Assembly (NCBI RefSeq): GCF_000336385.2
Contig: NZ_HG424449.1
Coordinates: forward strand, 26,891 to 90,890
Source of the DNA: Lysobacter antibioticus HS124
GTDB lineage: Bacteria; Pseudomonadota; Gammaproteobacteria; Xanthomonadales; Xanthomonadaceae
Reading direction: 5' to 3'
DNA length: 64,000 bases
Part shown: positions 1 through 8,538 of the stretch, one piece after another
Position numbering within the stretch: the stretch's first letter is position 1
How the letters are laid out: each line of letters starts with the position of its first letter
Program-made: the position numbers and the translations under genes
The notes under the pieces: model-generated
What the model was told of the DNA's origin: nothing
Seen by the model: only the letters and a program-made list of their open reading frames with translations
The model's database searches: none

Positions 1-1
1 C

Positions 2-1288
2 TGTACCGACGGCGGCGTCAGACCCGAGCCGCACGACCGATTGAGCGGCGCCGATATCCGCGCTCACACCGCCGGCCGACTGGGCAGCTTGCCGCCGCTG
101 AGCTCGCAGATTCCGCTCGACGTCAACGTGCCGCAGTCCAATCCCAGCCTGCAGGAGTTGCAGGACGATTTCGACCTGCTGTCGTGGCAGACCTTCGTCG
201 CGGTCAACTGGCCGGCCGACGGCAACGGCAATCCCGACACCGGCAAGACCATCGGCGCCAACCTGCCGACGGTATGGGAGAACTGGAAGGAAAGCCGCGA
301 GGTGTTCCTGCCCGGCGGCGCCGTGCCGTTGCCGTGGGGGCAGGATCCTGCGCCGCCGGCGGTCTGCGCCGGTCTGGGCAAGGCGGCGCTCAACCTGACC
401 CAGGTCGGCAAGACCCCGGACGTGCTCGACGAAAGCGCCGAGCCGTTCGATACCGGTCCGCTGATCGACCAGAACGGCCAGTACGTGCGCTTCGCGATCA
501 TGATGAACCAGGACATGTTCGACCGCATCGTCCGCGACCGGCTGTACAGCAAGGCGGGCCAGGAGGCCTTCAACAAGGCCGCCGACTTCGCCCAGACGCA
601 GAGCAACGCCCACGTCGGCGCGATCATGATCAAGTCCTCGTGGAAAGTGATGGGCGCCAACGACGACGCCAGCCGCTTCCACACCATCAAGGCGCTGGTC
701 TACACCAACCCGAACGAACACGAAGGTGTGACCGCCTCGTGTAAGCTGCAGACGGTGGGCCTGGTCGGCCTGCACATCGTGCACAAGACCCACGACGCGC
801 CGCAGTGGGTGTGGTCGACCTTCGAGCACGTCGACAACGCGCCGAGCCAGGGCGATACGCCGTCCAAGCCGCATTACAACTTCTACGACAAGACCTGCAC
901 GACTTGCCGGGCCAACGAGCCGCCGCCGCGGCCGTGGAACCCGAACGCGACCCGCACCCAGCCGACCCAGGTGGTGCGCGAGATCCCGCTGACCGATTCG
1001 ACCAAGCAACTCAATGCCCAGTACCAGGCCTTGCTGCGCAGCGCCAACGCCAATTCGGTCTGGGCCAACTACGAGCTGATCAGCACGCAGTGGCCGACCG
1101 AGCGGAACAACCCGATCGACCCAACCGGCAACCCGGCGCCGAATTTCCTGGCCAACGCCACCCTGGAAACCTACATCCAGGGCCAAACGCCGCGGGTCTC
1201 GTCGAGCTGCATGGACTGCCACAACGACGCCACCATGACCAACGGCCTGGCCTCGGACTTCACTTACCTGCTGCAGCGCGCGCAATAA
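2..1288 (+). CDS. Monoheme cytochrome c-like subunit, 5' partial
   Basis: The reading frame is open to the left edge with no stop, so the TTG at 41 is probably internal and the true start and signal peptide lie outside the window. One canonical heme-binding CxxCH (CMDCH, codons 1208-1222) lies near the C-terminus. A second pair, CTTCR around 895-910, lacks the histidine and should not bind heme c covalently. The rest is soluble and rich in Trp, Asn and Pro and matches no large domain I can name. It ends 11 bp before the small dehydrogenase subunit, so it is probably the periplasmic electron-acceptor partner of the GMC dehydrogenase downstream. Classical fructose, gluconate and sorbitol dehydrogenases use a three-heme cytochrome here. 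The heme motif is seen in the sequence; the role is inferred from context. Confidence 0.7.
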   Translation, partial: CTDGGVRPEPHDRLSGADIRAHTAGRLGSLPPLSSQIPLDVNVPQSNPSLQELQDDFDLLSWQTFVAVNWPADGNGNPDTGKTIGANLPTVWENWKESREVFLPGGAVPLPWGQDPAPPAVCAGLGKAALNLTQVGKTPDVLDESAEPFDTGPLIDQNGQYVRFAIMMNQDMFDRIVRDRLYSKAGQEAFNKAADFAQTQSNAHVGAIMIKSSWKVMGANDDASRFHTIKALVYTNPNEHEGVTASCKLQTVGLVGLHIVHKTHDAPQWVWSTFEHVDNAPSQGDTPSKPHYNFYDKTCTTCRANEPPPRPWNPNATRTQPTQVVREIPLTDSTKQLNAQYQALLRSANANSVWANYELISTQWPTERNNPIDPTGNPAPNFLANATLETYIQGQTPRVSSSCMDCHNDATMTNGLASDFTYLLQRAQ

Positions 1289-1299
1289 GGAGCCTTTCC

Positions 1300-1791
1300 A
1301 TGGACCCGATGGACACTTTCGTCAGCCTCAGCATCGGCCTGACCGGATTCAAGCGCGGCGCGCTGGCGCCCGACAACGACACCCACGACATCAAGTCCTT
1401 GTATCTGAAGACCTTCATCGACCGAGTGAGTCAGGCGACGGTCAACGACATCCTGCTCTGGTACAAACTCACCGACAGGCATGTGTCGGGCAATCCGCCC
1501 GATCGCGAGGAGCGCGTGGTGGCGCTGCTGTTCGCCGACAAGCCCGAGTACGAGTTCCCCTGCCGGCAGCTGCTGTTCCTGTGGTATGCCGGCGCTTGGC
1601 CGACGGTGACCGACACTCCTGCGGCCACTCATGGACAGACCTTCAGCGAGGTGATCTCGGCCGACAGCTACACGCAGGGCCTGGTCTGGCGGGTAATGCA
1701 GTCGCATCCGATGGGCAGATCGACCTACCACTACGGCTACTGGGCGCAGCCGCCCGCGCCGCTGAGCGCCTACCTGGAGAATCCGGTATGA
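1300..1791 (+). CDS. FAD-dependent sugar/alcohol dehydrogenase small subunit (FAD-SLDH-like)
   Basis: 163 residues. The pattern DTFVSLSIGLTGF near the N-terminus, LLFLWYAGAW in the middle and SYTQGLVWRVMQSHP followed by GYWAQPP at the end is typical of the small (gamma) subunit of membrane-bound D-sorbitol, gluconate and fructose dehydrogenases (FAD-SLDH family). That subunit acts as chaperone and partner of the flavoprotein. AGGAG at 1288-1292 precedes the ATG at 1300 at good spacing. The stop overlaps the start of the GMC gene (ATGA at 1788-1791), so the two are translationally coupled. No twin-arginine signal is visible, although this subunit often carries one in other bacteria; export of the complex is therefore uncertain. 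Confidence 0.8.
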   Translation: MDPMDTFVSLSIGLTGFKRGALAPDNDTHDIKSLYLKTFIDRVSQATVNDILLWYKLTDRHVSGNPPDREERVVALLFADKPEYEFPCRQLLFLWYAGAWPTVTDTPAATHGQTFSEVISADSYTQGLVWRVMQSHPMGRSTYHYGYWAQPPAPLSAYLENPV

Positions 1792-3839
1792 GCATCGTCA
1801 CGCCTCCCGGCGGTTTCGACGTGGTGATCGTCGGTTCCGGCATCGCCGGTTCGATCGTCGCCTATCAGCTCGGCAAGCAAGGCAAGAAGGTGTTGATCCT
1901 CGAAGGCGGGCCGCCCGTGCCCAAGAGCCGCGAGGACTACATGCAGACCTTCTTCATGGCCAACGCCAAGACCCCCGAGTCGCCGTACCCGCCGACCACC
2001 CAGGGCGCGGCCGGCGCCAACAACGCGCTCGGCCAGCCCGATCCGTCCAGCCTGAACACGCCGCGCTACACGGTGCTGCAGATCAACTCCTGGCAGGACC
2101 CGAGCATCAGCTATTTCACCTACTTCAGCCAGCCCAACAACATCACGCCCGACAGTCCGGAACTGACTTTCGCTTTCGGCAGTTCCTACGAGCGCGTCGC
2201 CGGCGGCACCACCTGGCATTGGCTGGGCACTTCGCTGATAAACCTGCCCAACGACTTCCGGCTCAAGAGCCAGTACGGCCACGGCGTGGACTGGCCGGGC
2301 GGCTCGCAGTTCTTCCGCCGGTTGCTGCCGTACTACCGGAAAGCGACCGACGTGATCGGGGTCTCCGCCGACAAGCAGGCGATGGTCGATCTCTACAAGA
2401 CGTTTGGCGTCGAATCCAACGGCGTCTACGGCGACAACTACGATTACCCGATGCCGGGCATCGTCGAGTCGATGAACGATGCGCTGTACGCGCAAAAGGT
2501 CGGCGCGCTGAAGGTCGACAACATCCCGTTGTTCGTCACCCCGACGCCGCAGGGGCGCAATTCGCGTCCGGGCAACCGGCGCCAGTGCGCCGGCAACACC
2601 AACTGCATCCCGATCTGCCCGATCCAGGCCAAGTACGACGGCACCGTGACCCTGGCCCAGGCCCTGCAGACCGGCAACGTGCAGATCCAGTACCGGTCCG
2701 TGGCCAGCAACATCCGCCTCGACGGCGACCAGGTCAGCGGCATCGACTACATCACCTACGACACCCAGACCGGGCCGGCGACCGGCACCGGCACCGCGAC
2801 CGCCAAGCGCTACGTGCTGGCCGCGCACGCGATCGAGACGCCCAAGCTGCTGTTGATGTCCAACCATAATCCGGGTTGGAACCGCGGCGTCGCCAACAGC
2901 TCCGACCAGGTCGGCCGCAACCTGATGGACCATGTGATGTACCTGGCCTGGGGCCTGTCCAAGGACCCGATCTATGCCTTCCGCGGCCCGCTGTCGACCG
3001 CAGGCATCGAGACGCTGCGCGACGGCGCGTTCCGCAGCCAGCGCGCGGCCTACCGGATCGAGATCGGCAACGAGGGCTGGAACTGGGCGACCAGCGATCC
3101 CAACACCACCTTGGCCGATTTCGTGTTCGGCCAGAACAACTCCCAGTTGAACGGCGATTCGGTCAATCAGCAGAACCAGCCGCTGCGCTTCAATCCGGCC
3201 CTGCCGGCGTTCAGCAAGCTGTTCGGTACCCCCCTGGTGCAGGCCCTCAACGCGATCTATGTGCGCCAGCTTCGCCTGGGCTATCTGATCGAACAACTGC
3301 CGGACCCGGACAACCGCGTGCAGTTGTCGAACCTGCGCGACCACCTCGGTTTGCCGCGGCCGTCGGTGACCTACCGCATCCGCGACAACTACGTGCGCGA
3401 GGCCTTCGTCTCGGCCAAGAAGGTGTCGACCCAGATCTTCGCCGCGCTCGGCGCCAAGGAGTACACCCAACTGCCGGGGCCGGTGAAGATGCACGGCTTC
3501 AACGTCACTTCCAGCACCTTCGAGTACAAGGGCGACCGCTTCACCTTCTACGGTGCAGGCCACATCATCGGCACCTATCGCATGGGCACCACGCCGCGCG
3601 ACTCGGTGCTCAACCCGCGCCAGCAATCCTGGGACCACTCCAACCTGTACATGGTCGGCAGCGGCGTGTTTCCGACCACCGCCACCGCCAACCCGACCCT
3701 GACCATCGCCGCGCTGGCGCTGCAGGCGGCCGACAACATCCTGCAAGACCTCGCGTCCGCCGAAAGCGAGGACGTCTCGTATCATCCCGGCATCGCCGAC
3801 GCGACGGCCTCGGCCCTTGCGCGGGATCGGCCGACGTAG
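1788..3839 (+). CDS. GMC-family FAD dehydrogenase large subunit with 3Fe-4S motif
   Basis: 683 residues from the ATG at 1788, which overlaps the preceding stop. The N-terminus has the FAD dinucleotide motif GSGIAG and ends the second strand with LILEGG. The C-terminal GMC half has HIIGTYRMGTTP and GSGVFPTTATANPTLTIAALA, including the conserved His and Asn region of the active site. Cysteines 267, 273 and 277 (C-x5-C-x3-C in CAGNTNCIPIC) match the spacing of the 3Fe-4S ligands in Burkholderia-type FAD-glucose dehydrogenase. This places it with the electron-transferring sugar and polyol dehydrogenases, not the oxygen-using GMC oxidases. Electrons would pass from FAD through the cluster to the neighbouring cytochrome. 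The substrate cannot be told from sequence. A longer in-frame opening upstream (1581) is ignored because it overlaps the small subunit. Confidence 0.88.
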   Translation: MSIVTPPGGFDVVIVGSGIAGSIVAYQLGKQGKKVLILEGGPPVPKSREDYMQTFFMANAKTPESPYPPTTQGAAGANNALGQPDPSSLNTPRYTVLQINSWQDPSISYFTYFSQPNNITPDSPELTFAFGSSYERVAGGTTWHWLGTSLINLPNDFRLKSQYGHGVDWPGGSQFFRRLLPYYRKATDVIGVSADKQAMVDLYKTFGVESNGVYGDNYDYPMPGIVESMNDALYAQKVGALKVDNIPLFVTPTPQGRNSRPGNRRQCAGNTNCIPICPIQAKYDGTVTLAQALQTGNVQIQYRSVASNIRLDGDQVSGIDYITYDTQTGPATGTGTATAKRYVLAAHAIETPKLLLMSNHNPGWNRGVANSSDQVGRNLMDHVMYLAWGLSKDPIYAFRGPLSTAGIETLRDGAFRSQRAAYRIEIGNEGWNWATSDPNTTLADFVFGQNNSQLNGDSVNQQNQPLRFNPALPAFSKLFGTPLVQALNAIYVRQLRLGYLIEQLPDPDNRVQLSNLRDHLGLPRPSVTYRIRDNYVREAFVSAKKVSTQIFAALGAKEYTQLPGPVKMHGFNVTSSTFEYKGDRFTFYGAGHIIGTYRMGTTPRDSVLNPRQQSWDHSNLYMVGSGVFPTTATANPTLTIAALALQAADNILQDLASAESEDVSYHPGIADATASALARDRPT

Positions 3840-4440
3840 TCGATGAGGCGCGTCGCCGGCGCGGCCGGCGACGCGCACCGCGCCGATCGCGCGGTCGCAT
3901 GCGCCCGCAGGGGCTTTTCGCCGCGTCCCACGGACTGTCCGACGGGCGCGATGCGCTGCGTCAGCGTCGGCGCCGGCCGGGCGGCGCCGACCGGCAGAGA
4001 GACCGGCGGCGAGACCGACAGCGAGACCGACAGCGAGATTGACAGCGAAACCGGGCCGGCTTCGCCCGGCGCTTGCGCGCGCAGATCCCCGCCGGCAGCG
4101 CGGGCAGCCGCGACTTCGCACTACAGCCCAATCGCGATGCCGCCCGACGGCGTCGCCAAGGCCGTCGATTGGTAGGGCCGATCCAGATCGTTCGTTCACG
4201 GCCAACGCAAGTTCGCCGCATCTCCCCATGCGCGACGTCATTGCGATTGGTTCTATGCAAGATCCGAAGTCGCGGTAGGGGAGTGGATCGCGGCGCACGT
4301 TTGATTCCCTGAGCCGGTTCGAAACGCCTCGCGTCGGACCGCTTCCTTCGAAGTTCCCACCGCCGGAACAGACCTGTCGCGCGAGTCCGCCGGCGGCGTC
4401 GCTTCGTGCCGGCAGTCAACTGCATAGGACATCCACAGCA
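3840..4440. other. Intergenic region, 601 bp, no convincing gene
   Basis: Short open frames on both strands have arginine- and alanine-rich compositions typical of GC-rich noise. The stretch contains a 12-bp tandem repeat (3999-4058) and then the upstream region of the S8 protease gene. No clear sigma-70 promoter was found. An AGGA precedes the protease start by roughly 10 nt. Confidence 0.6.
3999..4058. repeat. 12-bp imperfect tandem repeat, about 5 copies
   Basis: Successive 12-mers are GAGACCGGCGGC, GAGACCGACAGC (twice), GAGATTGACAGC and a degenerate GAAACCGGGCCG. They lie in non-coding DNA downstream of the dehydrogenase operon. Copy number may vary between strains by slippage. Confidence 0.8.
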
Positions 4441-6849
4441 ATGAAGCAGATCTCTTCCAAAAAGACGTTCGTCGTGCTCGGGCTCGCGGCGGCTTGCGCG
4501 ACCGTGCTGATGTGGTCGCACCGCGATGCGGGGACGCCTTCGCAAGGCGCGCCTGGCGACGCTTTCGCTGCCTCCCAGGCGTCCGGCGCCTGGCCGGGCG
4601 CCGGCCTGCACGGCGTGGCCTACGCCGCGCCGACGCCGCGCAACGATGCGCAGGCCAAGCTGGGCAGTGGCCAGTTGCTGGAAGCCGTGCAATGGTTGGC
4701 GCAGACCCAGGCCGGCGGCGGCGCCAACAGCGCAGCGCACGCGAACGGCGCGCCGGCCGCCACCGGCGCCGGCAATGCCGGTCGTTCCGCCCGCCACGCG
4801 ATCAGTGCCGCGGCGCAGATCGCCGCGCTCGACCGCGCCGGCATTCCGCAGCGCTTCCGCGACGGCGAGAAGGTCAAGGTCAGCCTCGATCTGGCCCTGA
4901 GCTACGAGGATGTGCAGAACCCCGGCCTGCTCGACCGCGCCACCTCGGCGTTGCGCGACACCCTGCTGGCCGCCGGCCTGCAGGCGACCCCGGTCAACGG
5001 TTCGCCCACGCTCGAAGCGTTGGTGCCGCTGGCGAAGCTAGAATGGGTCGCCGGCCTGCAATCGGTGGCCCAGGTGTCGCTGATGAAGATGTCGCAGACC
5101 GCGGTGTTCAGCGACGGCGCCACCGCCAGCAATATCGACCGTTTGCGTGCGCTCGGCCAGTACGGCGGACTCGCCGAGAACCTGCGCAGGGACCTGCGCG
5201 GCGAAGGCCTGGGCATCGCCATCATCGATCACTTCGGCAATCTCGGCGGCGAGGTGGCGGCATTGCAGGCCGCCGGCGAGTGGCCGAGCAACACCGCCGC
5301 GGAGCCCAACAAGATCACCCTGCGCGCGCTGCCGGGACAGGCGTTCGGCCACCGCGGCGCCGCCCACGGCAATGCGGTGACCGAGATCGTCTACGACATC
5401 GCGCCGGCGGCGTCGTATCGCGTCTACGACAGTTCCGGTGCGGCCGACTGGGTCAGCGCGGTCCAGGACGCGGCCAACCTCAACGCCCAGAACGTCATCC
5501 AGGGCGAGCCGCGCGCGCAGGTCATCACCGCGTCGCTGGGCTTCGATCTGTACGGGCCCGGTGACGGCACCGGTAACGGCAGCGCCCTCAAGGGCCTGTA
5601 CGACGCGATCGAGGCGGCCACGCGCAACGGCGTGCTGGTCCTCAACGCCGCCGGCAACGAGGCCCAGGTGCACTGGGACGGCAACAGCACCGCCGGCGCG
5701 GTCGCCAACGTGCGCCAGGACTTCGATCTCAGCGCCGCGGGCGTGGACAACGTCAATCGCCTGAACTTGGGCGCCGACTTCGACGGCTGCATTCCGGTCG
5801 GCGCCTTCAGCGCGGCGGATCAGGAGAACTTCGAGATCAGCGCGACCCTGGGTTGGAACGATTGGACCAACGCCAACAACCTCACCGACGCCGACTACCG
5901 GCTGGAGCTGGTGCGCTGGGCCGATGCGGTGCGGCGCAACGGCCGCGTGGTCACCCCGGCCGGCTGGGTGGTGGCGACGCAATCGGACGCCGCACAGAAT
6001 GGCGGTGCCGGTCAGACGCCGCTGGAAGGCATCTCCTTCGTCCCGTCGGCCGCGACCCGCACCGCCGAATGCGACAATGTGTTCAACGCCAATCGTTTCG
6101 CCGGCGGCGGCAAGTTCGGCCTGCGCATCGTCCGCAAGACCGCCGCCGCGAACAACTTCCTGCGCCTGATGATCGGCGGCTATTACACCCCGCAGTACGC
6201 TCAGGCCGAGCGTTCGCTGATCCATCCGGCCGACTCGGCCAGCGTGATCACGGTGGCGGCGCTGGATGCGGCGACCTCCAACCTGGAGGCCTACAGCTCG
6301 CGCGGCCCGGTGCTGGCCGCCGGCGGTGCGCGTCCGAACGGGCAGGCGGCCGGCAACGCCAAGCCCGACATGGCCAACTTCGCCAACGTCGATACGGTGT
6401 CCTACGGCGATAACGAGTTCAACGGCACTTCCTCGGCGACCCCGCACGTGGCCGCGCTGGCCCTGCTCGGCCTGCAGCACCAGCGCCAGCTGACCAACGC
6501 CACCGTGCCGGTGCTGCCGGCCAACCCGACCGCCCAGCAGCGCGCCACTTACGCTGCGGCGCTGCGGCAGCGCAACGTCACGCTGACCGGATCGGTGTAC
6601 GACTCGCTGGCCTATGTGGCCGGCACCGGCGGCAACGACCTGGGCATTGCCGGTTTCGACAGCAGCTACGGCACCGGCCGTTTGAAGTTCCATGCCCAGT
6701 CGCAGGCCTGCTTCCTGACCGCGCTGTACGACCCGGCCTATCGCGGGCTGCTGCCGGCCCAAGCCAATCCGCTGCCGGCGGGACAGAAGAGCTACGACGT
6801 GCTGCACGACGAAAACGACGCGGCCTGCGCCAACGCCGTCGCGCAGTAA
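4441..6849 (+). CDS. Exported S8 (subtilisin-like) serine protease
   Basis: 802 residues. The N-terminus (KKTFVVLGLAAACATVLMW) is a signal sequence or anchor. A long pro-region of about 230 residues precedes the catalytic domain. The triad is visible: Asp263 in IAIIDHFGN, His309 in AHGNAVTEI and Ser664 in NGTSSATPHVAA. Oxyanion-region residues AAGNEA are also present. About 240 residues of insert lie between the Asn region and the Ser motif, more than in plain subtilisins and similar to large secreted subtilases of Lysobacter and Xanthomonas. The protein ends about 135 residues after Ser664, with cysteines near its end that could form a disulfide. It stands alone between a non-coding stretch and a convergent regulator. 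It is likely a secreted nutritional or predatory protease; the substrate is unknown. Confidence 0.9.
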   Translation: MKQISSKKTFVVLGLAAACATVLMWSHRDAGTPSQGAPGDAFAASQASGAWPGAGLHGVAYAAPTPRNDAQAKLGSGQLLEAVQWLAQTQAGGGANSAAHANGAPAATGAGNAGRSARHAISAAAQIAALDRAGIPQRFRDGEKVKVSLDLALSYEDVQNPGLLDRATSALRDTLLAAGLQATPVNGSPTLEALVPLAKLEWVAGLQSVAQVSLMKMSQTAVFSDGATASNIDRLRALGQYGGLAENLRRDLRGEGLGIAIIDHFGNLGGEVAALQAAGEWPSNTAAEPNKITLRALPGQAFGHRGAAHGNAVTEIVYDIAPAASYRVYDSSGAADWVSAVQDAANLNAQNVIQGEPRAQVITASLGFDLYGPGDGTGNGSALKGLYDAIEAATRNGVLVLNAAGNEAQVHWDGNSTAGAVANVRQDFDLSAAGVDNVNRLNLGADFDGCIPVGAFSAADQENFEISATLGWNDWTNANNLTDADYRLELVRWADAVRRNGRVVTPAGWVVATQSDAAQNGGAGQTPLEGISFVPSAATRTAECDNVFNANRFAGGGKFGLRIVRKTAAANNFLRLMIGGYYTPQYAQAERSLIHPADSASVITVAALDAATSNLEAYSSRGPVLAAGGARPNGQAAGNAKPDMANFANVDTVSYGDNEFNGTSSATPHVAALALLGLQHQRQLTNATVPVLPANPTAQQRATYAAALRQRNVTLTGSVYDSLAYVAGTGGNDLGIAGFDSSYGTGRLKFHAQSQACFLTALYDPAYRGLLPAQANPLPAGQKSYDVLHDENDAACANAVAQ

Positions 6850-6915
6850 GCCGGCGCCGGCGGCCCGCGTCGCGCCTGCGGCGCGGGTCCACCCTGCGCG
6901 TTCGGTTCTGCCACC

Positions 6916-6939
6916 GATGCCCGCCCGCCGGCGGGCATC
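6916..6939. terminator. Terminator-like hairpin between convergent genes
   Basis: GATGCCCGCC and GGCGGGCATC form a perfect 10-bp stem around a 4-nt loop, between the protease gene and the convergent WYL regulator gene. The downstream U-run is weak (CCTTGT), so efficiency is uncertain. Confidence 0.55.
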
Positions 6940-6979
6940 GCCTTGTGCGGACCGCAGAGGCGGCCGGTGCCGCCGGGCG

Positions 6980-7924
6980 TCAGGCCAAGGCGCGCGCCAA
7001 GCGCTCGGCCACGGCCCGCAATTGCGGCAGGCGGTCGTGTGCGCCGATCAGCTCGAATTCGACTCCGGTCAGGGCCAGCAGGGCGATGAAATCCTCCGGC
7101 GTTTCGCCGCGCACGTGCAGCAGGCAACTGTGCTCGTCGATGTGTTCGAGCACGCCGCACCACGGCGGCAGGCCCGGGGCCAACGCTTCGGCCGAGCCGT
7201 GCAGGCGCGCGCGCAGCACGTCGCCGGTCATGCCCTGGCTGAGGCTGCGCTGGACGTAGCCGGCGACGTCCTCGGGGAACTCGCGCGGGGCGAAGCCGGC
7301 GCCGCAGCGCAGGCTTTGGATGCGGTCGGCGCGGAAGAGGCGCCAGTCTTCGCGGCCGCGGTCCCAGGCCAGCAAGTACCAGCGCCGGCCGCTGCTGACC
7401 AGGCGCAAGGGTTCGATCGTGCGCCGGGTGGCGCGGCCGCCGCGGTCGCGGTATTCGAGTTCGATCAGCTGGCGGTCTCGACAGGCGCCGGCCAGTTCGG
7501 TCAGGGTGTCGACGTCGGGGCCGTCCTCGTCCTGCGCCAACGATACGGTGACCGAATACAACGCGCTGATCCGCCGTCGCAACCGTGCCGGCATCAGTTG
7601 ATCGAGCTTGCCGAGCAGGCCCAGCGCGGTCTGTTCGATCCGCGCTACGCTCGCGGTGGCGCTGCGCAGGGCCACTGCCATCGCCACCGCTTCGTCGTCG
7701 TCGAGCAACAGCGGCGGCATCGAGGCGCCGGCGCCGAGCTGGTAGCCGCCGCCGACCCCGGCCGAGGCCTGGATCGGGTAGCCCAGTTCGCGCAGACGGT
7801 CGACATCGCGGCGCACGGTGCGGGCGTCGACTTCGAGCCGGTCGCACAATTCGTGGCCGGTCCAGTGGCGGCGCTGCTGCAACAGGGACAGCAGGCGCAG
7901 CAGGCGGGCGGAGGTCTTGAGCAT
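6980..7924 (-). CDS. YafY/WYL-domain transcriptional regulator
   Basis: 314 residues. An N-terminal winged helix of the HTH_11 type (residues about 5-60, with TVRRDVDRLRELGYPI as the recognition and wing region) is followed by the WYL domain (about 140-230, containing the RRWYLLAWD segment) and a C-terminal WCX-like part. WYL regulators bind small ligands or nucleic acid through the domain named for the Trp-Tyr-Leu triplet. The gene is divergent from the GFA-family gene across 139 bp holding a perfect inverted repeat (7946-7964), 21 nt upstream of this start. Autoregulation plus control of the GFA gene is the natural inference. The effector is unknown. Confidence 0.88.
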   Translation of the reverse strand: MLKTSARLLRLLSLLQQRRHWTGHELCDRLEVDARTVRRDVDRLRELGYPIQASAGVGGGYQLGAGASMPPLLLDDDEAVAMAVALRSATASVARIEQTALGLLGKLDQLMPARLRRRISALYSVTVSLAQDEDGPDVDTLTELAGACRDRQLIELEYRDRGGRATRRTIEPLRLVSSGRRWYLLAWDRGREDWRLFRADRIQSLRCGAGFAPREFPEDVAGYVQRSLSQGMTGDVLRARLHGSAEALAPGLPPWCGVLEHIDEHSCLLHVRGETPEDFIALLALTGVEFELIGAHDRLPQLRAVAERLARALA

Positions 7925-7945
7925 GGGGCCAGTCTAGCGACGATT

Positions 7946-7964
7946 GAGGACATATCCTGTCCTC
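7946..7964. promoter_or_regulatory. Perfect inverted repeat, likely operator of the WYL regulator
   Basis: GAGGACA-TATCC-TGTCCTC: 7-bp arms around a 5-bp spacer, in the divergent regulator/GFA intergenic region. The inner GACA/TGTC arms resemble sites described for several WYL-family regulators. This is a candidate operator; no binding data are available. Confidence 0.6.
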
Positions 7965-8025
7965 GATAGGCGCTATTCTGATCTCGCCCCGGATACGGGG
8001 GCCCGCAGCCCCGCCTCCCGACCAC

Positions 8026-8054
8026 GAATCCCCAATCCCCAATCTCTAATCCCG
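8026..8054. repeat. GGGATT(C/G)GGG-type heptad repeat (copy 1)
   Basis: Reads GAATCCCCAATCCCCAATCTCTAATCCCG in pieces of about 7 bp, just upstream of the GFA gene start. The same motif recurs at 10339-10376, 10417-10443 and 57472-57504. Confidence 0.7.
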
Positions 8055-8063
8055 GAGTCAGCC

Positions 8064-8471
8064 ATGACCGTCCAGACCTACCAAGGCAGCTGCCACTGCG
8101 GCGCGATCCGCTACGAGGTCGACCTCGACCTCGACGCCGGCACCTCGCGCTGCAATTGCTCGATCTGCACCAAGCTGCGCAAGTGGACGGCGCTGGCCAA
8201 GCCCGATGCCTTCCGCCTGCTCGCGGGCAAGCCGGAGGACATGGGCGACTACCAGTTCGGTACCTTCAGCGGCCATCATCAGTTCTGCAAGCACTGCGGC
8301 ATCCACGCCTTCGGCAGCGGCGAACTCGACGTGCTCGGCGGCAAGTACTACGCCGTGAATGTGGCCTGCCTGGATGTCGACCACGCCGTACTGGCGGCGG
8401 CGCCGGTGCGTTTCATGGACGGGCTGCACAACAACTGGTTCGAAACGCCCGCGATCACCGCGCATATGTGA
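8064..8471 (+). CDS. GFA family protein (zinc-binding CENP-V/GFA fold)
   Basis: 135 residues. Zinc ligands are visible: Cys10 and Cys12 (CHC), Cys30, Cys32 and Cys35 (CNCSIC), and Cys75 and Cys78 (FCKHC) followed by GIHAFG. This is the full set of the glutathione-dependent formaldehyde-activating enzyme (GFA) fold. Most members of this large family have no proven glutathione-formaldehyde role, so the name describes the fold only. GGAG at 8054-8057 lies about 7 nt before the ATG at 8064. It is divergent from the WYL regulator and probably controlled by it. Confidence 0.88.
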   Translation: MTVQTYQGSCHCGAIRYEVDLDLDAGTSRCNCSICTKLRKWTALAKPDAFRLLAGKPEDMGDYQFGTFSGHHQFCKHCGIHAFGSGELDVLGGKYYAVNVACLDVDHAVLAAAPVRFMDGLHNNWFETPAITAHM

Positions 8472-8538
8472 CCGCCGGGCTCGCCGCGCGCCGTCGCGCG
8501 TGCGAGTCTGGCGCGCTCCCGCCGCTGCGTTGCCGCCG

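Noticed and set aside
1770..4298. 842-residue minus-strand open frame
   Set aside because: Antisense to the GMC dehydrogenase gene; arginine, glycine and valine-rich with no domain. High GC makes stop codons rare in the mirror frame.
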